A stretch of 64,000 bases of DNA from Heliophilum fasciatum (GCF_004341395.1 NZ_SLXT01000012.1:23294-87293); one strand, 5' to 3'; shown: positions 1-11,000, counted from the stretch's first letter. Notes: generated by a model from the letters alone, not told the origin. Made by a program: numbers and translations.

Positions 1-371
1 TTGTAGCTGATCAGATTGGTACACCGACATGGGCAGGTTCCTTGGCAGAAGCGATTATTCACATGATATCGGTTATTGATGCTCATCCGCAACCAGAATT
101 GTTGGCGGGAACTTATCATTTTACTGATGCCGGTACGGCATCATGGTATGACTTTGCAGTGGCTATCGCAGAAGAAGCGATGAACCTTGGCTTTCCAATT
201 CGGGCCAAAATTACGCCAATTCGGACTAGAGATTACCCCACACAAGCCCGCAGGCCACATTATTCTGTCTTAGATAAAACGAAGACGTGGGATTGTTTCG
301 GATTACTACCCGTTCATTGGCGTGAAAATTTGCGTAGGATGCTTGAATCTTGCATAGCCAGGATGGAATAG
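1..371 (+). CDS. rfbD: dTDP-4-dehydrorhamnose reductase (RmlD), C-terminal part only
   Basis: Only the tail of the gene is in the window. The frame is already open at base 3 (VADQIGTPTW...), so the internal TTG at 42 is not the start. The DQIGTPTW stretch, followed by GTYHFTDAGTASWYDFAVAI and the end region with ARRPHYSVLDKTKT, is the C-terminal signature of RmlD, the short-chain dehydrogenase-like enzyme that makes dTDP-L-rhamnose in the cytoplasm (last of four steps). The upstream neighbours that should encode RmlA, B and C are outside the window. A glycosyltransferase follows after about 240 bp in which I see no gene. Family call is firm; the exact sugar product rests on family knowledge. 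Confidence 0.88.
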   Translation, partial: VADQIGTPTWAGSLAEAIIHMISVIDAHPQPELLAGTYHFTDAGTASWYDFAVAIAEEAMNLGFPIRAKITPIRTRDYPTQARRPHYSVLDKTKTWDCFGLLPVHWRENLRRMLESCIARME

Positions 372-612
372 CGCGATTTTCCATTTAGCGTTGATTTTAC
401 TGCAAAACTCATGGTGAATATGAAGGGGAATGCGTCAAAAAGCCCGCGCCTAAGGTGGACATGACTGAGGGAAGGGCCCGTACAAAGAAATCCGCTATTA
501 CCGCATTTCGGATCGAATACCAAAAAGTCATGCAATGCTCAGCGGGGCACACCCCTCGGCAGCGGTGTTCTTTGTAAATTTGTAATTATCTCTTGGAGGT
601 ATTGCTTGGGAA

Positions 613-1587
613 GTGAGAAACTTAAGAAAATCTTCTGTGCGAATCGCGGTCGTTATACCTTGTTACCGTGTGAAAAAGAATATATTGGGTGTAATTAACA
701 ATATTGATGCAACGGTATGGAGGATCTATGTAGTAGATGATAAATGCCCCGAAGAATCTGGCCGCTATGTGGAAGCCAATTGCAAGGATCCACGGGTAAC
801 CGTATTGCGACATGAAGTTAATCAGGGTGTCGGTGGAGCTGTCATAACAGGCTATCAGTATTCAATAAACGATGGCGCAGATGTAATCGTTAAGCTTGAT
901 GGGGATGGGCAGATGGATCCCGCGCTTATCCCTTATATAGTAAAACCCATTCTTACAGGAGAGGCGGATTATACAAAGGGTAATCGTTTCTTTAACTTAG
1001 AGAAAATATTGATTATGCCTAAATTGCGTCTGTTTGGCAATGCAATGTTATCTTTATTGACAAAACTTTCTTCAGGCTATTGGAATTTATTTGATCCCAC
1101 TAATGGTTACACGGCTATTCATTCTGAAATTCTTAAAATTCTACCGTTAGGCAAAGTAAGTCGTCGATACTTTTTTGAAACTGATATGCTTTTCCGCTTG
1201 AATACTATACGAGCAGTAGTAGTTGACGTTCCTATGGATGCAAAGTATGGCGATGAAAATAGCAACCTTAAAATTAGTAAAATTTTGGGCGAGTTTCTTG
1301 TGAAGCATATGTTGAACCTAATTAAACGTATCTTCTACAATTATTATCTTCGCGATATGTCTTTGGCATCACTTGAACTTCCTTTAGGCATAACTCTTTT
1401 TTTAGGTGGGATAAGCTTTGGCGGCTGGCATTGGTGGAAAGCTATAGGGCAGGGGATTACTACACCATTAGGAACAATTATGATTTCAGTTCTATCTATT
1501 TTAATTGGACTTCAATTTTTGCTTTCATTTATTGCTTATGATATCTCTATTGTTCCTCGAAGATCATTACATAAAACCAGATTTTAA
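613..1587 (+). CDS. Family 2 glycosyltransferase, DPM1/GtrB-like, with C-terminal membrane segments
   Basis: 324 aa. The N-terminal GT-A domain begins RIAVVIPCYRVKKNI and carries VVDDK near residue 40 and the metal-binding motif KLDGDGQMD near residues 95-102. The last 75 residues hold two hydrophobic segments (LPLGITLFLGGISFGGW and IMISVLSILIGLQFLLSFI). This layout is typical of enzymes that load a sugar from a nucleotide donor onto undecaprenyl phosphate at the inner face of the membrane. The GTG start is chosen because TTGGAGGT lies about 12 bases upstream. The gene is AT-richer than the region after 8 kb, like the next two genes, so the three probably form one surface-polysaccharide unit. 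The sugar is unknown. Confidence 0.85.
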   Translation: MRNLRKSSVRIAVVIPCYRVKKNILGVINNIDATVWRIYVVDDKCPEESGRYVEANCKDPRVTVLRHEVNQGVGGAVITGYQYSINDGADVIVKLDGDGQMDPALIPYIVKPILTGEADYTKGNRFFNLEKILIMPKLRLFGNAMLSLLTKLSSGYWNLFDPTNGYTAIHSEILKILPLGKVSRRYFFETDMLFRLNTIRAVVVDVPMDAKYGDENSNLKISKILGEFLVKHMLNLIKRIFYNYYLRDMSLASLELPLGITLFLGGISFGGWHWWKAIGQGITTPLGTIMISVLSILIGLQFLLSFIAYDISIVPRRSLHKTRF

Positions 1588-1639
1588 TTTATTTAAAATG
1601 AAATTATTGCATTTTTAGGGAATAGGAGATTGATTTTCT

Positions 1640-2497
1640 ATGCAATGTTGTGTATGTAAGAATGAAATGCAAGTAGGTCTTGAACCTTGGCATTGGCAAT
1701 GCAATGTTTGTAGATATGAAGCTACCAGTTTTGAACCAGCGATAAATCAGAAGATCATGCATACTAAAATTAATGAAATAGAAAGAGAAGATGGATTAAA
1801 AGAATTACGTGAACAAAATTTTCGCATACTTATAGAGTTGATAAATCAACATCTACCAAGTGGTGGTAAGAGAAGATTGCTGGATGTTGGCGCAGCGCAT
1901 GGCTGGTTCGTAAAAATGGCAATGACGCAATTTGATGCAGTTGGAATCGAACCTGACAAAGGTGTCTGTAGAAAAACGAAAGAATCTGGAGTTCCCATCA
2001 TTGAAGGATATTTTCCTGAGGTGTTAAATAAAAATGACCGTTTTGATGTTATAGTTTTTAATGATGTTTTTGAACATTTATCTGATGTAAGTGGGATTTT
2101 AAGGGCTTGTAAAGACCATTTAACAAATACAGGCATTCTGGTAATTAATCTTCCATCTAACGAAGGTTTTTTCTATAAATTATCAAAATTCTTCAAGAGA
2201 GCAGGCTTCTCAAGCTTTTTTGAACGAATGTGGCAAAAAGGATTACCATCACCCCATTTGCACTATTTTAATACCGGAAACATTATTTCATTAGTCGAAC
2301 AACATAGTTTTAGACAAGTTAATGTGAATAGCCTTCCGGCTATTCACATTAAGGGATTGTATAATCGCATAAAATTTACTGGACAAAAAAATAATCTACT
2401 TGTTTTTTTGATTTGGATAGCGGTGGTTATTGCTATGCCATTCATAACAATGTTTAAGAGTGATAACACCGTTGTGCTCTTTAAGATTGATTCTTAG
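1640..2497 (+). CDS. Class I SAM-dependent methyltransferase with N-terminal Cys4 knuckle
   Basis: 285 aa. The first 25 residues hold two CxxC pairs (CCVCKNEM and CNVCRY), a small zinc-knuckle-like module. The methyltransferase core follows: motif I is LLDVGAAHGWF near residues 77-87, an acidic motif II (GIEPD) comes next, and the post-motif is DVIVFNDVFEHLSD. This combination is common in Methyltransf_23-type enzymes of surface-polysaccharide and sugar pathways. The C terminus ends in a hydrophobic stretch (LLVFLIWIAVVIAMPFITMF), which suggests membrane association. A Shine-Dalgarno (AATAGGAG) precedes the ATG. Its likely substrate is a sugar or lipid-linked sugar made by the neighbours; that is inference. 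Confidence 0.8.
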   Translation: MQCCVCKNEMQVGLEPWHWQCNVCRYEATSFEPAINQKIMHTKINEIEREDGLKELREQNFRILIELINQHLPSGGKRRLLDVGAAHGWFVKMAMTQFDAVGIEPDKGVCRKTKESGVPIIEGYFPEVLNKNDRFDVIVFNDVFEHLSDVSGILRACKDHLTNTGILVINLPSNEGFFYKLSKFFKRAGFSSFFERMWQKGLPSPHLHYFNTGNIISLVEQHSFRQVNVNSLPAIHIKGLYNRIKFTGQKNNLLVFLIWIAVVIAMPFITMFKSDNTVVLFKIDS

Positions 2498-2510
2498 GAG
2501 GCAGAGAGCA

Positions 2511-4979
2511 ATGGGCACAATACTAAGCTCACTCGTAACAATAATGATTTGGCTTTCGCTTATAACAGGTGCCGCGTTAACATGCATAGGGTTAGGGCAT
2601 ATGGAATGGCCTAAGGTTCTACCTTTCGATAGTAAGAAAGCATTATTCGAGTATTTGATGTTTATATTCATTTCCTTCCTGGTAATATTAATAGGTATGA
2701 AGTATAGCCGTAAAAGTCCAATTGTTGTTGGCCTCCTTTTATGTATATTATTGGCAATATTAGGTGGAGCTTTTTTTCCATTAATAGTAACCTTGTGGTT
2801 TTCGGTTGCTTCAGTACTATTAGGAAAAATCATAAATTCTAGCATTCAGATGAACGATTGTGACGATAATTGGGCTCAGAATTTTTTGGTAGGTGCCGGC
2901 ACCTATGGAACTGCGATAGGTTTACTCGCACACTTTCCAGTTAATTATCCTGGCCTTTATGGAGTTGCGCTGGTTTTGCCATTGATTATTGAGTGGCGTC
3001 TATGTAAAAAAATGCTTGTATCGTCACAAAAATGGTTTTTTGAGAACTGTTCGCCCGAGAGAAATATAAAATGGCTCGAAATAGGTATCGTAGTGACGGC
3101 TTCAATTCATTTTGTAATTGCACTAATGCCAGAATTTGTACACGATGCATTAGCAATGCATTTATTTATTCCTGGTCATTTGGCGCTACGGCATCAATGG
3201 GCGTTTGATGCTAGCAATTATTCTTTTGCTGTAATGCCAATGCTAGGGGACTGGATCTTTGCATTAGGATATTTGCTCGCTGGCGAAACAGCATCACGAT
3301 TGTTTAATGTAGGATTCATCTTTTTTTTGGGGTGGTTGGTTCGAGAATATGTAATCTGGGCTGGTGGTACCAGTTTAGGGGCAAGATGGGCCGTTCTCAT
3401 TTTCTTTTCAACCCCTCTTACGTTTACCCTAAGCAGCAGCCTTTTTATTGAGTCGATTTGGTCATCTTTCATTGCAGCGGGTATATTGTGTATACTGCGT
3501 ATAACTTTTCAAGATGAGCGGAGTAAAACTGAATTAATAACAGGTGGACTGATGCTTGGTTTTGCAGTTGCCGCTAAATCTGTAACCTTTATGATATTGC
3601 CCGTACTGGTGCTACTTTTAATATATAAGGTTCGTACATTAATCTCAAAATCTCAAATTGGTTCGGTGGCAATCGGACTATCACTTTTTACTTTAGTAGG
3701 TGTAATACCGTATCTGACAGCTTGGCATCTTACGTCGAATCCCGTGTTTCCTTTTTACAATGAATTATTCAAATCAACGTACTTTCCTGTGGAAAATTTT
3801 AATAATGCGAGATTTAACTCTGGAGTTTCATGGGATTTACTATATCAAATCACGTTTAATTCAGGCAAATATCTGGAATCCACCGCAGGGGCGGCAGGCT
3901 TTCAATGGCTACTTTTATTTATGCCTATAACAATTGTTGTTTTCTTTTCGAATAACTACAAAAGCATGGCAATTCTTGCTGTTGGTATTTTTTCGTTTTT
4001 TATGACTTTTTCTTTTCAAAGTTATTTACGATATATATATCCCCAGTTAGCTTTATTCGCGGTTTTGATTAGTACTTTCGAAACTTCCTTTTTGAACAAA
4101 AAAAGAAAGTTGGCTAAGGTTTTTACCTGTTTTGCCATATTCGCAGTCTTTCTTAATTTATTGTTTTTTCCGTCTGGAACATGGGCGTATAGGGATTTTT
4201 ATTTCGAATCGATATTTAGTGAGTCTTATCGCAAAGACTATTTAACTAAACATGCTCCTGTACGACGTGCTGTGGAGACAGTCAATGCATTAAATGTGCA
4301 TCGTCTTCCTGTCGCAGTTTTTGGAGAACCGTTAATGGCAGGATTATCGTCAGACGCATTATATGTAAATTGGTATAACTATTCTTGGAAAGATAAAATA
4401 TCAAAAGTAAAAAATGAGCAAGATTTAGGAAAATTGTTTCAAGAGAAAGGGATTGATTTTTTTATCATTGATTTATCTAAGCCTCTTATATCAAAAGAGC
4501 AGTGCGTCTTGTTTGAACAAGCAGCAGTGAAGATAGCTCAATTTGAGTCGATAGGTGTTTATCGACTTCAAAATAAGTATAGATTCCAAAAGGAAGTACT
4601 GGAGAACCCGGGTCTAGATGGAAAAACAGGATGGACACTCGTGAGCAATGCAGTCTACGATGATATCTCTAAAATTATGATTGTTAACGTTTCTGGCCCG
4701 GCCATACAAAATGTAAATGTAACTGGTGGTTCACGATATTTGAACAAGATTGTTGCACGTAGACACAAAGAAGCTACTGAAGGACGTGTTCAAGTAAATT
4801 GGAAAGATGCCGATGGCAATTTTATCGATGCCAATATTCAGGTCTTTGAATGTACGTCTGATTGGAAAGAGTATGATATGGTGGTGACGGCACCGAAAAA
4901 TGCGGTGGTTGCTGAAATTTATGCTTCGGGGCATACTGCTATACCTATGGAGGTCAAATCAGTATCGTTTAAGGAGTGA
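2511..4979 (+). CDS. Large polytopic membrane protein, GT-C-like glycosyltransferase candidate
   Basis: 822 aa from the ATG at 2511, chosen because TTAGGAGG lies just upstream; an earlier in-frame ATG at 2460 would overlap the methyltransferase and has no such site. Roughly the first 560 residues alternate hydrophobic segments and short loops, with an acidic/aromatic loop after an early helix (EFVHDALAMHLFIPGHLALRH), as in GT-C enzymes that use polyprenyl-phosphate sugars outside the membrane. Residues about 690-822 (ENPGLDGKTGWTL...) look like a beta-sandwich carbohydrate-binding module. Three-gene unit with the GT2 and methyltransferase upstream. I do not recognise the exact family; the GT-C call is inference from topology and context. 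Confidence 0.6.
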   Translation: MGTILSSLVTIMIWLSLITGAALTCIGLGHMEWPKVLPFDSKKALFEYLMFIFISFLVILIGMKYSRKSPIVVGLLLCILLAILGGAFFPLIVTLWFSVASVLLGKIINSSIQMNDCDDNWAQNFLVGAGTYGTAIGLLAHFPVNYPGLYGVALVLPLIIEWRLCKKMLVSSQKWFFENCSPERNIKWLEIGIVVTASIHFVIALMPEFVHDALAMHLFIPGHLALRHQWAFDASNYSFAVMPMLGDWIFALGYLLAGETASRLFNVGFIFFLGWLVREYVIWAGGTSLGARWAVLIFFSTPLTFTLSSSLFIESIWSSFIAAGILCILRITFQDERSKTELITGGLMLGFAVAAKSVTFMILPVLVLLLIYKVRTLISKSQIGSVAIGLSLFTLVGVIPYLTAWHLTSNPVFPFYNELFKSTYFPVENFNNARFNSGVSWDLLYQITFNSGKYLESTAGAAGFQWLLLFMPITIVVFFSNNYKSMAILAVGIFSFFMTFSFQSYLRYIYPQLALFAVLISTFETSFLNKKRKLAKVFTCFAIFAVFLNLLFFPSGTWAYRDFYFESIFSESYRKDYLTKHAPVRRAVETVNALNVHRLPVAVFGEPLMAGLSSDALYVNWYNYSWKDKISKVKNEQDLGKLFQEKGIDFFIIDLSKPLISKEQCVLFEQAAVKIAQFESIGVYRLQNKYRFQKEVLENPGLDGKTGWTLVSNAVYDDISKIMIVNVSGPAIQNVNVTGGSRYLNKIVARRHKEATEGRVQVNWKDADGNFIDANIQVFECTSDWKEYDMVVTAPKNAVVAEIYASGHTAIPMEVKSVSFKE

Positions 4980-5181
4980 AAAAAATATTTCAAAGTTCGC
5001 AATACAAAATAGCTAAAAATCGCTAGTAGAGTCTGTCTAAAAACTTCCGCATGGGGTCGATTCATAAAACTCAGCATTCGATGGCATTTTCCCCTACTTT
5101 AAAGATGGTTTAACTTCACATGTAGAATCTAATGAAGAAAAGATCGATTCGAAAACGAGGTTTTTTCCATGTTTCGATATG

Positions 5182-5208
5182 AAGCTACCCCCCCGAGGGG
5201 TAGCTTTT
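5182..5208 (+). terminator. Rho-independent terminator-like hairpin
   Basis: AAGCTACCCC pairs with GGGGTAGCTT around a 5-base loop (CCCGA), followed by TTAT. It lies 200 bases beyond the membrane-protein gene and could end that transcript. The T tract is short. Confidence 0.5.
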
Positions 5209-5212
5209 ATAA

Positions 5213-6035
5213 TCATGACGGCCATGGGATACACGTTGATTCCGAATGATTTCGTATTTCGTCTTTTTCATGAAATCGCTCCGATCTTAATTCAACCGTA
5301 TGACTTTATCGGCAGAGACAGCCTCGACAATGGGCGCTCCTGCCATGCCGCCTTACGGATGACCTGGCCTGTTTATTGCGCAAATGTTGAATGAAACCGA
5401 AGTGCTCAACTGTGTCAATCCCGAAATCAAATATGCACTGGCTCTGCCCTCGATGATCCCAACATCGATCATGCCCACTTCAGCGTCCATCGGCAACGAC
5501 TGATCGATAATGGTCTTGATCGGGTTTACTTAGACGGTTCACCCGATTGCTGTATTAGCGCGACATCTTGACTGGCAAGGACACTGGCACACGGACACGA
5601 CCCACGCCATCGTCCCGATCAGTGTGCCCACCACCATCGAACTGAACCGTCAGGCGATTCGACTCATCGGAAGTACTGCAAGCGCACCGTTTTTGTTCAT
5701 CATGCCTTTGAAACCTTATTGGAAGTAACCCCCATGATCAGACCGATATGTACCGAGAGCAAATGCGCCTTCGTGGTCGGATTGAAGCCAAGCAGACGAA
5801 CTCTTTCGCCATTATGGCCTGCATCGTGTTCGCTATTGGGGACCAACGCAACCTCGCCTTTACCACATGCATGAAAGCGTTGGGGGCGAACTTGAGTCGT
5901 CACCCTGTAGAGACGATTCATGAAGTAGCGGGCCAAGCAGCAAATCCCGACATCGACCGCCTAACAGACCGTACTTCATGCCGATGGACGACGATCACGG
6001 GGCGCCGTAGGTGGGGCGTACCCCCTTATCCTTGA
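5213..6035 (+). pseudogene. Decayed transposase remnant, possibly IS1182-like
   Basis: No intact gene fits this 0.8 kb. Short open stretches change frame repeatedly. One, at about 5748-5960, reads MYREQMRLRGRIEAKQ ... then ALGANLSRHPVETIHEVA, which resembles the C-terminal part of DDE transposases of the IS1182 type (an acidic helix followed by a basic region that ends in NLxRH). Earlier fragments (5179-5390) could be the N-terminal part. There are no terminal inverted repeats that I can find. I read the whole 4980-6180 gap as transposon debris; the family assignment is weak. Confidence 0.35.
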
Positions 6036-6185
6036 ACGACGGCGATCGGTATGAGATCCTGCGAGCGCTGGTGATGGTAGGCTGTAACCCCAGGCATCTC
6101 TACTTTTTTTAGAAAGCTATAAGAAACGATGAATAAGGGGTCTGCACTATAGAATTATGGGGGAGACCATTATCAGTGGAGTAAA

Positions 6186-6485
6186 ATGACTTTAAATTTA
6201 GGTTTAATGGAAAGATCTACAATCCTTAGCTCCCCTCGTTCTATTGGAAACCCAATTCAGGAGTTGATCCGTATATTTGGATTCGGTCTAAAGAATAAAA
6301 CAGTCAAGGAATTGCGTAAGAATCAATGCCTAACTGCAAAAGAATTGGCACAACGCCTAAAGTTGGATACCATCGATATTCTCCGAATTGAAGATACTAA
6401 ACTTAAAGACATTCCCGAGCCGTTGAAATCAAAAATCACCCCGATATTACGAGGTGATGATTCGGATAAAATGCCCTGGTTGTAA
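6186..6485 (+). CDS. Small helix-turn-helix protein
   Basis: 99 aa. Residues about 38-90 (TVKELRKNQCLTAKELAQRL then LDTIDILRIEDTKLKDI) have the spacing of an XRE/Cro-like helix-turn-helix: LTAKELAQRL as helix 2 and LDTIDILRIED as the recognition helix. The N-terminal 35 residues have no recognisable feature. It stands alone between transposon debris and the IS3 element, so its target and partner are unknown. A GGAG lies only four bases before the ATG, a rather tight ribosome site. Confidence 0.55.
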   Translation: MTLNLGLMERSTILSSPRSIGNPIQELIRIFGFGLKNKTVKELRKNQCLTAKELAQRLKLDTIDILRIEDTKLKDIPEPLKSKITPILRGDDSDKMPWL

Positions 6486-6570
6486 ACAACCGCCCCGGTT
6501 AGAATCAACTGTGAACTGCTCCCCGTTAATCGGACACGAATAAAAACACCCTATGTAGAATTTCAAGTGA

Positions 6571-7429
6571 TTACGCAAGCTGGCATCGTTTTTCATACGG
6601 TGTAAGCTCTGTATTTAATTGGATGCGATCGTAGTTATAAAATTGAATATAATCAGCGATCATCCTCCGAGCATCTGCATACGTCAAAGGCTTACTTCGG
6701 TAGATGCACTCCGATTTAAGAGTTCCAAAAAACGTCTCTGCACAAGCATTATCCAAGCAATTACCACGTCTTGACATGGACGGAGTAATTCCGTATTCTT
6801 TGGTTAGGTTAAAATATGCCGTGGAAGTATATTGAAACCCTTGGTCGCTGTGGAGTGCAAGTCCACGAGCGACCTCTTCTTTTTTTTACGGCCATTTGAA
6901 CGGTCTTGGTTACCAGATTCACTGTTTGTTCAGTTCCGGTCTCGAAGTGAACAATGAACCCATCATAGAGATCCTTGACCATCGAAAGGTATAGGACACC
7001 TTGTCCCGTATGAATGTATGATATATCGGTTACCCACTTCTGATTGGGCTGGCTGGCCTGAAAATCACGATTCAATAGATTCCCGTATCTATGAACTTCT
7101 TGACTATATTTTTTGTATTTCCGGCGGCGTCGAACTTCGGACAACAGGTTATATTGGTTCATGATACGTAAGAGTGCTTTATGATTAACAAGGAGCCCAT
7201 GCTTACGTAGAAGCCAGATACGGACACGACGATACCCATAGGTTTTTTTGCTCTTTTCCTGGCAAATCGTGATCTTTTCAACGAGTACCATATCTTTATT
7301 TTCCTGATCCTTTTTTCTCAGCCATGAGTAGTACCCACTTCTTGATACATCAAAAAATGAACACATTAACGTAATCGGATATTTGTCTTTAAAACGATAA
7401 ATTACCCGGTATTTCACCGCTGCTTTCAC
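6571..7429 (-). pseudogene. IS3 transposase orfB, frameshifted
   Basis: The first frame (7429 down to about 6885) begins KAAVKYRVIYRFKDKYPITL and runs through the integrase core (NQKWVTDISYIHTGQGVLYL), with the first acidic residue of the DDE triad. At a run of eight T (A on the coding strand) near 6884-6891 the frame is lost. The other frame continues with ALHSDQGFQYTS, then SRRGNCLDNACAETFFGTLK and the terminal ELTPYEKRCQLA, which supply the second D and the E. One base inserted or deleted in the A run would restore a single protein of about 285 aa. GTG start overlapping the orfA stop (GTGA), preceded by AAGGAGG. Confidence 0.85.
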
Positions 7430-7740
7430 CTCCTTCCAAGCTCGAAGCGAAAAGCCCGTAGCAATTCATTTTCCATTTTAAGCCGTTTAATCACTTGTTC
7501 ATTGTGCTCGGGATCGATTGGGGCATCTTTTCGCGGACGCCCCTTCTTTAATGGCTTAATTCCGGCCTCAACACGACGCATCTTTCTTCGTTGTCGTAGA
7601 AGTAGTTCTTTGACAGCCTTTTTGTTGCGGAATCCCAATTCCACACATATTTCCATATGTGTTTTCCCATCCATCTTCATTTGCACAGCTTTTTGGATTG
7701 TCGCTTCGTCAAAATGTTTAGCACCTTTTTGGCCGGCCAT
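7426..7740 (-). CDS. IS3 transposase orfA (HTH subunit)
   Basis: 104 aa from the ATG at 7740, which has GAGGTG nine bases upstream. Residues 8-50 form the helix-turn-helix (FDEATIQKAVQMKMDGK ... ICVELGF), followed by a basic stretch (RQRRKMRR, KKGRPRK) and the leucine-rich C-terminal helix (EQVIKRLKMENELLRAF) typical of IS3 OrfA, through which the subunits multimerise. The stop overlaps the start of orfB by 4 bases, which indicates translational coupling. Confidence 0.85.
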   Translation of the reverse strand: MAGQKGAKHFDEATIQKAVQMKMDGKTHMEICVELGFRNKKAVKELLLRQRRKMRRVEAGIKPLKKGRPRKDAPIDPEHNEQVIKRLKMENELLRAFRFELGRR

Positions 7741-8055
7741 AAATGAAAGCACCTCCTATGATAGCTTTTTAAAAATCTATCATAGGAGGTGTTTTTGTTT
7801 CACTGTCCGATAAACGGGGTTCACATCACTGTTGCCCCCCAGTTGGAGGCAGCTTTTAAAAATACAGCCCTCGGACTCCAATAGTGGAAGTCGCAAGGGC
7901 TGCTCCGTATGACCAAAGTATGCCAGAAACTTCGATATCCAATGTAACCGCCGTTTAGCGAACGATGCGTAGGGTGTTTGAGAGGTTGAGAGGATCCAAT
8001 CCTACTTGACTTATATGATTAGCTTTCTCGATATCGAAAAGAATTTGAGACTCCA

Positions 8056-11000
8056 CTACGCCGACTTCTTCCTCATCATCAAATAATACAGCATCGGAAT
8101 GATAAATAACGTCAAAAACGTCGATGCAATCGTCCCGAAGATCAGCGATATTGCTAACCCTTGAAAGATCGGATCAAAGAGAATCACAAAAGCCCCCACC
8201 ACAACGGCCGCTGCCGTCAGCACGATCGGCTGGGCACGGACGATGCCTGCTTCCACGACGGCTGGCCCGGGATCAACGCCTTCCTTCGTCCGCTGGTGCG
8301 CAAATTCCACAAGCAAGATGGAGTTCCGGACGATAATACCAGCTAAAGCGATGGCGCCGATAAACGAAGTGGCCGTGAAGAAAGAGCCGAGAAGCCAGTG
8401 ACCGGGGATGATACCAATCAGCGTCAGGGGAATCGGCGACATGATCAGTGCCGGCACGGAGAAGGATTGGAACCAGCCGACGATTAGGAGATACATAACC
8501 ACCAGACCGATGAGAAAGGCGGCACCGAGGTCACGGAAGACTTCGTAGGTGATCTGCCATTCACCATCCCATTTTAGCGAAGAAACATGGGTCAGCCAGG
8601 GTTGGGCCGTAAGGTTCTGCTCCAAAGGCTGGCCTTTTTCATTTTCGATCTGACCGATAGCATCCCACATGTCGATCATGCTGTAGACAGGTCCTTCGAT
8701 TTTACCGGCCACATCGGCCATGACATAGGTAACGGGTTGCAAGTTTTTACGATGGAGCGACTTTTCGCGAGTTTTTTCCTCCACAGTGACCAGTTCAGAC
8801 AGCGGGACCATGGCACCGCTGGCACTGGGTAGGCGAATCTCTTGCAGCGCCGTCAGTGAACGCTGCGGCAGGGGATAGCGGAGAATAATCGGCACCGGCT
8901 CCAAGTCGGTGGTGGAGCGCAGGAGGCCGACGGTAGTGCCGCTGACGGCGGTTTGCAGTGTGCCGGTGATGTCCGCTTCGCTGATGCCGTGCAGATGGGC
9001 TTTGTCTTTGACCTTATAGGTGAGCTCTTTTTGGTCGTCTTCGACGTTCCAGTCTACATCGACGACACCGGGTGTTTGCTCAAAGATAGCTTTGACTTTG
9101 GCGGCTACGGCGCGCTGAGATTCCGGCGTGGGGCCGTAGACTTCGGCCAGTAGCGGCGCCATTACCGGCGGTCCCGGCGGAATTTCGACAAGTTTGGCGT
9201 TGGCGTTAAAGGCTTGGGCGATGCGGTGCACTTCCGGGCGGATGCGCTTGGCGATATCGTGAGATTGCGCTTGCCGGTCTTTTTTGCCGATGAAGTTAAC
9301 CTGAATGTCAGCTACGTTGCCGCCTTGCCGCAGGTAGTAGTGGCGGACGAGGCCGTTAAAGTTAAAGGGAGCACCGGTGCCGGCGTAGATCTGGTAGTTG
9401 GTGACTTCGTTGACCGTGCCCAGATAAGCGCCGATGGCTTGCGCGGCTTGTAAGGTGTTTTCCAGGGTGGTTCCTTCCGGGGTATCAATGATGATCTGTA
9501 GTTCGCTTTTGTTGTCAAAGGGAAGCATTTTCATGCCAACGTCTTTGGTGTAGACGAGGGCCATGGAAGCGATCAGAAGCACGGCGACACCGGCGAAAAA
9601 GCCCCAGCGCACCGACGGCCGGTAGAGCAGCTTTTCCATCACCCGGGTGTAGAGGCCGGCCGGACCGGAAGTATGTTTTTCTGGGTGGTGGGTGGTTGTA
9701 TTTTCAGGGGGGTGGGCAGTTGAAACAGATGTCACAACAGGTGACGTGGTCCCAGGTTCATGCAGCGGTGTCATGTTTCCATTAGGCGTTTTCTGGGGGT
9801 TAAGGGAGGCGGTTTCTGGTTGGGCAACATTCAGAAAGGCGTTGGAATTGTGGGAGACTGTGTGACTCAGTTCGCCGTGAGTGGATTCACCGTGGTCATG
9901 CTCACTCTGTGTTGGGCCACCGTGCCCCTGTTTATCTTCGTGCTTCAAGAAGCGATAGGCAAACCAGGGAGTCACAATAAACGCAACGAGCAGGGAGAAA
10001 AACATGGCTACCGACGCGTTGATCGGAATCGGTGACATATAGGGCCCCATCATGCCGCCGACAAAAGCCATGGGCATGAGCACGGCGATGACCGTCAAGG
10101 TGGCCAGAATCGTCGGGTTGCCCACTTCATCGACAGCGCGGATGGCCGCATCGGCTGGCGAGAGGCCGGGGAATTTGCTTCGCATAGCGAACCAGCGGTG
10201 GATGTTTTCAACGACGACGATGGCGTCATCGACGAGGATGCCGATGGCAAAGATCAAGGCAAACAGCGTGACGCGGTTTAATGTATAGCCAAAAGATTGG
10301 GAGATGGCCAGGGCGATGGCCAAGGTGACGGGAACGGCGACGCCGATAACGAGGGACTCCCGCAGGCCGAGAAAAACGCCGATCAGGAGCACGACGGAGG
10401 CGGTGGCCAAGAGCAAGTGCTCGATCAACTCTGTCGCTTTTTCCGATGCCGTTTCGCCATAGTTGCGGGTGACCGTCATTTCCATGTCGCCGGTGATCAC
10501 TTTGCCTTTGAGGTCTTCGACTTTTTTCAAAGCTGCTTCGGCGATGGTGGATGCGTTGGTGCCTTTTTGCTTGGCTACGGCAATGGTCACGGCGGGATAG
10601 ATGCCGTCTTTTTGGCCCATCAAGACGTAGTTATCGACGTCGCCGGGGCCGTCGGTGATGGTGGCGATGTCGCGGAGAAAGACGGGTAAGCCGCTTTGGG
10701 TGCTGATGACGAGGTTGCCTACATCGGAAGCGGTGGTAAAGACGCGGCCGGCGCGCAGCATGTATTCGTAGTTGTTTTGCTGCAGCGGGCCGGCGTCGGC
10801 GGCAAAGTTGGCCGATTGCAGGATTTGGCTAAGTTGACCGAGGGAAAGTTTGTAGGCTGCCAGGTGTTCCGGTCGGACGAGGACGCGCAGTTGGCGTGGT
10901 GAAGCGCCGTAAAGCTGTACGTCGGACACGTTGGGGACGGTGCGGATTTCGTCTTCCAAGACAGCAGCGACGCGCCGCAGGTCGTAGTCGCTGTGGGTTT

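Larger units (their letters stand above)
6510..7825 (-). mobile_element. IS3-family insertion sequence, about 1.3 kb
   Basis: Two imperfect terminal inverted repeats bound it: the left end from 6510 reads TGTGAACTGCTCCCCGTTAA and continues TCGGACAC, and the right end at 7825, read on the minus strand, is TGTGAACCCCGTTTATCGG. Both share the GGACA core and an inner AAAAACACC. Inside are orfA (HTH) and orfB (DDE integrase) in the usual overlapping order on the minus strand. I see no clear target duplication with TG...CA ends; a 3-bp TCA on each side is only possible if the left end is moved out by two bases. The orfB frameshift should leave it unable to move by itself. Confidence 0.88.

Noticed and set aside
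5179..5394. 71-aa reading frame after the terminator hairpin
   Set aside because: No ribosome site, starts inside the hairpin, and fits the surrounding frameshifted transposon debris better.
6505..7828. 3-bp TCA target duplication of the IS3 element
   Set aside because: It requires shifting the left end out by two bases from the inverted repeat, so it may be chance.
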